Assembly (NCBI GenBank): GCA_023251195.1
Contig: JAHEZG010000011.1
Coordinates: 6,643 to 25,793, forward strand
Origin: Chitinophagaceae bacterium
Lineage (GTDB): Bacteria > Bacteroidota > Bacteroidia > Chitinophagales > UBA10324
DNA: 19,151 nucleotides
Reading direction: 5' to 3'
Positions 16,275 to 19,151 of this stretch are shown in pieces. Position 1 is the stretch's first letter, and the number at the start of each line of letters is the position of its first letter. The notes under the pieces were generated by a model. That model made no database searches. It was not told where the DNA came from and was given only the letters and a program-made list of their open reading frames with translations. The position numbers and the translations under genes are program-made.

Positions 16275-17054
16275 ATGATTAAGATAGTAATAATAGAAGA
16301 TGAAAAACCAGCTGCTCAGCGACTGTTTAAATTAATTAAACAGATTGATGACAATGCGGAACTGATCATTCACCTTGAATCAGTGAAAGATTCTGTAACC
16401 TGGTTTAAAGAAAACAATCTGCCTGATTTAATTTTTATGGATATTGAATTGGCCGATGGGAGCAGTTTCAATATTTTTAAAGAAATAAACATCAAAGCGC
16501 CGATAATTTTCACTACTGCATTTAATCAGTTTGCCATTGATGCGTTTAAAGTAAACAGCATCGACTACTTATTAAAACCAATTAAGAAAGAAGATTTAGA
16601 AAAAAGCCTGCAAAAATTCAAATCACTACAGGTTAAAAAAGACAATCTGGATTATACAATGCTGCTGAAATCACTTGTAACAAAAGAGTTTCAAAAACGA
16701 ATTGTGGTGCGTTATGCCGATGTGATTAAAACTGTTGAAATAGAAAACATAGCCTACTTCTATACCGAAGAAAAATATACCTATCTGTACACTTTTGATG
16801 GTCAACGGTATCCAATTGATTTTACATTGGACCAACTCGATCACATGATAGATCCGAAAAAATTTTTCAGAATTAACCGACAGGTAATTGTCAATTTTAA
16901 AGCAATAGAAAAAATGATTGCTTATTCAAAAGCCAGAGTAAAAATTATATTGAAACCAATACCATCGTTTGAAACCATTGTAAGCACCGAGCGTTCGCCC
17001 TACTTTAAGGAATGGTTAATCGGCATGTCTGATACATTTAAAATAACCGAATAA
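16275..17054 (+). CDS. LytTR-family response regulator, partner of the propeller kinase
   Basis: The 259-residue regulator has a receiver domain (about 1-120) with the acidic pair Glu8-Asp9, phospho-acceptor Asp56 (FMDIELADG), Thr80/Thr81 and Lys101 (LLKPIKK). A LytTR DNA-binding domain follows (about 142-255), with IENIAYFYTEEKYTYL and FFRINRQVIVN. LytTR regulators bind direct-repeat operators upstream of target promoters. It lies 88 bp after the kinase gene, the usual LytS-LytR arrangement. Likely targets include the haem-lipoprotein genes directly downstream (inference). The start ATG begins the receiver strand MIKIVIIEDE at once, so it is well fixed. Confidence 0.95.
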   Translation: MIKIVIIEDEKPAAQRLFKLIKQIDDNAELIIHLESVKDSVTWFKENNLPDLIFMDIELADGSSFNIFKEINIKAPIIFTTAFNQFAIDAFKVNSIDYLLKPIKKEDLEKSLQKFKSLQVKKDNLDYTMLLKSLVTKEFQKRIVVRYADVIKTVEIENIAYFYTEEKYTYLYTFDGQRYPIDFTLDQLDHMIDPKKFFRINRQVIVNFKAIEKMIAYSKARVKIILKPIPSFETIVSTERSPYFKEWLIGMSDTFKITE

Positions 17055-17145
17055 TTCTTACTCAACACGAACTTTTTCTCATTCAACATGTTCGCATAAT
17101 AATTGAATTTAAAACAACAGACCTTTATATCTTAATTACAAACAG

Positions 17146-17856
17146 ATGCATTTAAAAATAATTTCAAGTCTCATTTTCCTTCTTGTTTTATTGTCAATCA
17201 TTTCCTGCAAGCACTATCCATTTCTTGAAACGAATGACTATTTAACCGGAACTGATACAAGTGGAAATAACCCTCCGGTTGTTGTTCCCTGCGATCCTGA
17301 CTCTGTTTATTTTGAATCGCAAATTTTGCCTTTGTTCGTTTCAAACTGCGCACAATCCGGTTGCCATAATACAGCCTCACATAAAGACAATTACATACTT
17401 GATAATTATGCCAATATAATGTCGCATGGAATTTCACCCGGCCATCCAACGAGTGGAAATATTATGAATTCTATTTTAGATGGCGAAATGCCACAAAATG
17501 CTCCGAACTTAACAAGTGAACAAATTGCAATGCTTCAACTCTGGATTATGCAAGGTTGCCAGAATAATCATTGCGATGCCGCATGCGATACCAACAATGT
17601 AACTTACAGCGGAACAATTGCCCCGATGATGAATACCTATTGCAAAGGATGCCATAACTCATCAACAGCAGGTGGTGGTGTTCGGCTCGATACTTATGCT
17701 TATGTAAGTTCACTGGCATTAAGCACTGCTAATAGTTTATATAATTCTGTAACTGCTAATGGAGTACCAATTATGCCAAAGGGTGGTCCTGCATTGCCGA
17801 ATTGTAAAATTGATGAGATCAGAATCTGGATTCAGGCAGGTGCACCTAATAATTAA
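17146..17856 (+). CDS. Lipoprotein with two c-type haem domains (one CX4CH, one CXXCH)
   Basis: The 236-residue product has a lipoprotein signal with Cys21 as the lipidated residue (LLSIISC). Two cytochrome-c-like domains follow. The first starts near FESQILPLF and has the haem motif CAQSGCH (68-74), a five-residue-spaced CX4CH, with a likely distal Met115 in GEMPQ. The second starts near YSGTIAPMM and has CKGCH (166-170), with a likely axial Met210 in IMPKGG. The I-x-P-hydrophobic lead before the haem Cys and a WI-QAGA ending recur in Bacteroidota haem lipoproteins. It should carry electrons on the periplasmic or outer-membrane face. No redox enzyme is encoded beside it, so the partner is unknown. 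Haem binding at the first site is less certain. Confidence 0.8.
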   Translation: MHLKIISSLIFLLVLLSIISCKHYPFLETNDYLTGTDTSGNNPPVVVPCDPDSVYFESQILPLFVSNCAQSGCHNTASHKDNYILDNYANIMSHGISPGHPTSGNIMNSILDGEMPQNAPNLTSEQIAMLQLWIMQGCQNNHCDAACDTNNVTYSGTIAPMMNTYCKGCHNSSTAGGGVRLDTYAYVSSLALSTANSLYNSVTANGVPIMPKGGPALPNCKIDEIRIWIQAGAPNN

Positions 17857-17989
17857 AAGACCAACAGTTACTTATTTATAAATTTTTCAAAAAATAATAA
17901 TTCAAGAATAAATAACTCAGAAGTTTATAAAAATAACAGATGCTATAACTCGATCTGCTTTTATTCTTCTTTTAAATGAAATTACTTTT

Positions 17990-18388
17990 ATGCCTGTAAA
18001 TTTTAAAACACTTTTTATTTCACTACCTGGCTTCATTGTCCTTTCCGTTTTTTTTTCTGGTTGTTATTATGATGTTGAACAGGAATTATATCCTAAGCCC
18101 ATTGATAGTGGCATGAATTGCGACACATCGAATGCTTCCTTTTCAACTAAAATTTATCCGCTTATACAATCAAAATGCAACAACTGTCACAGTACATCTA
18201 TCAGTTCCGGCGGAATTAGTTTAGAAGGTTATGCAAATGTTCTGGTTTCGGAGCAAAATGGTAAACTAATGGGAACTATAAATCACAATGCAGGCTTTAG
18301 TCCTATGCCGCAAGGCGGAGCTAAACTGACTGATTGTGAAATTGCATTATTAACTACATGGATTAATGCAGGAGCGCTGAACAATTAA
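17990..18388 (+). CDS. Single-haem c-type cytochrome lipoprotein
   Basis: The 132-residue protein is a shorter relative of the preceding gene product. It has a lipobox (FFSGC, Cys25), the lead-in FSTKIYPLIQ, the haem motif CNNCH (63-67), a likely distal Met106 in SPMPQGG and the ending WINAGALNN, close to WIQAGAPNN in its neighbour. The shared ending and domain layout suggest duplication. The gene follows after a 133-bp AT-rich spacer in which I see no clear promoter, and precedes the OB-fold-like gene by 14 bp. It is probably a small electron carrier anchored in the envelope. Confidence 0.8.
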   Translation: MPVNFKTLFISLPGFIVLSVFFSGCYYDVEQELYPKPIDSGMNCDTSNASFSTKIYPLIQSKCNNCHSTSISSGGISLEGYANVLVSEQNGKLMGTINHNAGFSPMPQGGAKLTDCEIALLTTWINAGALNN

Positions 18389-18402
18389 CAACTGAAAAAT
18401 CA

Positions 18403-18825
18403 TTGAAAAAGAAAATTATAATTTCTATATTTTTATTAATTGTGGTAGCAGTTTCATACGGCCTTTATGAATATTTCAGAACAAACGCCCGCACTTCAGA
18501 TCTGGAAGCCGATATAAAAATTTCAGCTGTTGATTTATACAATGCTTATTCCGACAATGAAGCGCATGCCGATTCAATTTACCGAATGCAGGTTGTTCAG
18601 GTTACGGGTAAAGTTTCAGAAATAAAAAAAGACACCAGCGGTATAATAATTCTGATAGATGGCGGCAATGGAATGTTTGGAGTAAGCTGCAGCCTTCAGG
18701 AAACAGATGAAGAAGTGAAGAGAGCTGAAAAAGATGCCGACATTACAATCAAAGGAATTTGTACTGGCATGCTAATGGATGTAGTGCTGACCCGATGCGT
18801 GATAGTTTCAACAGATAAAAAATAA
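18403..18825 (+). CDS. Membrane-anchored OB-fold-like protein (tRNA_anti-like)
   Basis: The 140-residue protein has an N-terminal membrane helix (about 4-21) and an extracytoplasmic domain that resembles tRNA_anti-like/OB-fold proteins of Bacteroidota: ISAVDLYNAY, YRMQVVQVTGKV, IILIDG and a final IKGICTGMLMDVVLTRCVI. Despite the family name, the anchor argues against tRNA binding. The start is TTG at 18403, 14 bases after the cytochrome stop; the next Met lies inside the domain. It sits 12 bases before the second YceI gene, so the three form a tight operon. The domain assignment is from pattern memory and the function is unknown. Confidence 0.65.
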   Translation: MKKKIIISIFLLIVVAVSYGLYEYFRTNARTSDLEADIKISAVDLYNAYSDNEAHADSIYRMQVVQVTGKVSEIKKDTSGIIILIDGGNGMFGVSCSLQETDEEVKRAEKDADITIKGICTGMLMDVVLTRCVIVSTDKK

Positions 18826-18837
18826 AAAACAAAACTT

Positions 18838-19151
18838 ATGAAAACAATAATCTCATTAATTTTAATCGCAAGCCTTTTCGCTTTTACAGTAAAAACCGAA
18901 ACAACCAAGTATTTTACCCGTGAAGCCAACATTACATTCTTATCCGACGCTCCACTTGAAAAAATTCAGGGAATAAATAACCAGGCTGTGAGCATGCTGG
19001 ATATCAGTACCGGACAAATGGAATTTGCTGTTTTGATGAAAGCCTTTGAATTTGAAAAAGCTTTGTTGCAGGAACATTTCAATGAAAACTATGTGGAGTC
19101 AGATAAATTTCCGAAAGCTAATTTTAAAGGAAGCATTACAAATTTTGCTGA
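18838..19151 (+). CDS. Second YceI-family secreted protein (cut by right edge)
   Basis: An open frame from the ATG at 18838 runs 104 codons to the window end. It begins with a signal peptide (MKTIISLILIASLFAFTV) and continues with a YceI-like N-terminal half: YFTREANITFLSDAP, MEFAVLMKAFEFEKALL, QEHFNENYVES and FPKANFKGSI. It is clearly paralogous to the YceI protein at 12690 (REHFNESYLES, SKFTGKI). The gene starts 12 bases after the OB-fold-like gene, in the same operon. The C-terminal half is outside the window. Confidence 0.85.
   Translation, partial: MKTIISLILIASLFAFTVKTETTKYFTREANITFLSDAPLEKIQGINNQAVSMLDISTGQMEFAVLMKAFEFEKALLQEHFNENYVESDKFPKANFKGSITNFA

Noticed and set aside
17938..17962. 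CAGAT/ATCTG hairpin before the single-haem cytochrome gene as a terminator
   Set aside because: The stem is only 5 bp with an 11-base loop, and the following tract is mixed (CTTTTATTC), too weak to call.

Overview
The window looks like chromosomal DNA of a member of the Bacteroidota. The evidence is a secreted protease with a type IX secretion (Por) C-terminal tail, a sigma-ABfr-type promoter (TTTG-N18-TAnnTTTG) in front of the thiamin operon, a Reg_prop/Y_Y_Y propeller histidine kinase paired with a LytTR regulator, the Bacteroidota order of thi genes, AT-rich spacers and no clear Shine-Dalgarno sequences. No rRNA, tRNA, CRISPR array, insertion sequence or phage gene was seen.

Left part (1-4815). 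The N-terminus of an unidentified secreted protein runs off the left edge on the minus strand. Next comes a gene-poor spacer (160-428) with an imperfect palindromic repeat flanked by 9-bp direct repeats, and a strong hairpin followed by a T-run. An M32 (Taq-type) carboxypeptidase and a secreted trypsin-like protease follow, both on the minus strand; the protease has a clear intrinsic terminator.

Middle (4926-12605, minus strand). This is a nearly complete thiamin operon: promoter, TPP riboswitch, thiS, thiC, a degenerate thiE paralogue, thiD, thiE, thiG, thiH, and a ThiF/MoeB-type activating enzyme fused to a rhodanese domain. ThiC makes the pyrimidine (HMP-P) and ThiD phosphorylates it. ThiF-rhodanese and ThiS supply sulfur, ThiH supplies dehydroglycine from tyrosine, ThiG builds the thiazole and ThiE joins the two halves. 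The final TMP kinase (ThiL) is not in the window. Two spacers inside the operon carry short interspersed repeats of the form GTCAtcCTGAgCTTGTCGAAG.

Right part (12690-19151, plus strand). A YceI-family secreted protein overlaps by 4 bp the gene for a large two-propeller sensor histidine kinase. Its LytTR response regulator follows, then two lipoproteins with c-type haem motifs, a membrane-anchored OB-fold-like protein, and a second YceI-family protein cut by the right edge. I read this as a candidate envelope redox or ligand-sensing module. It is the least characterised part of the window; its function is inferred from gene order only.
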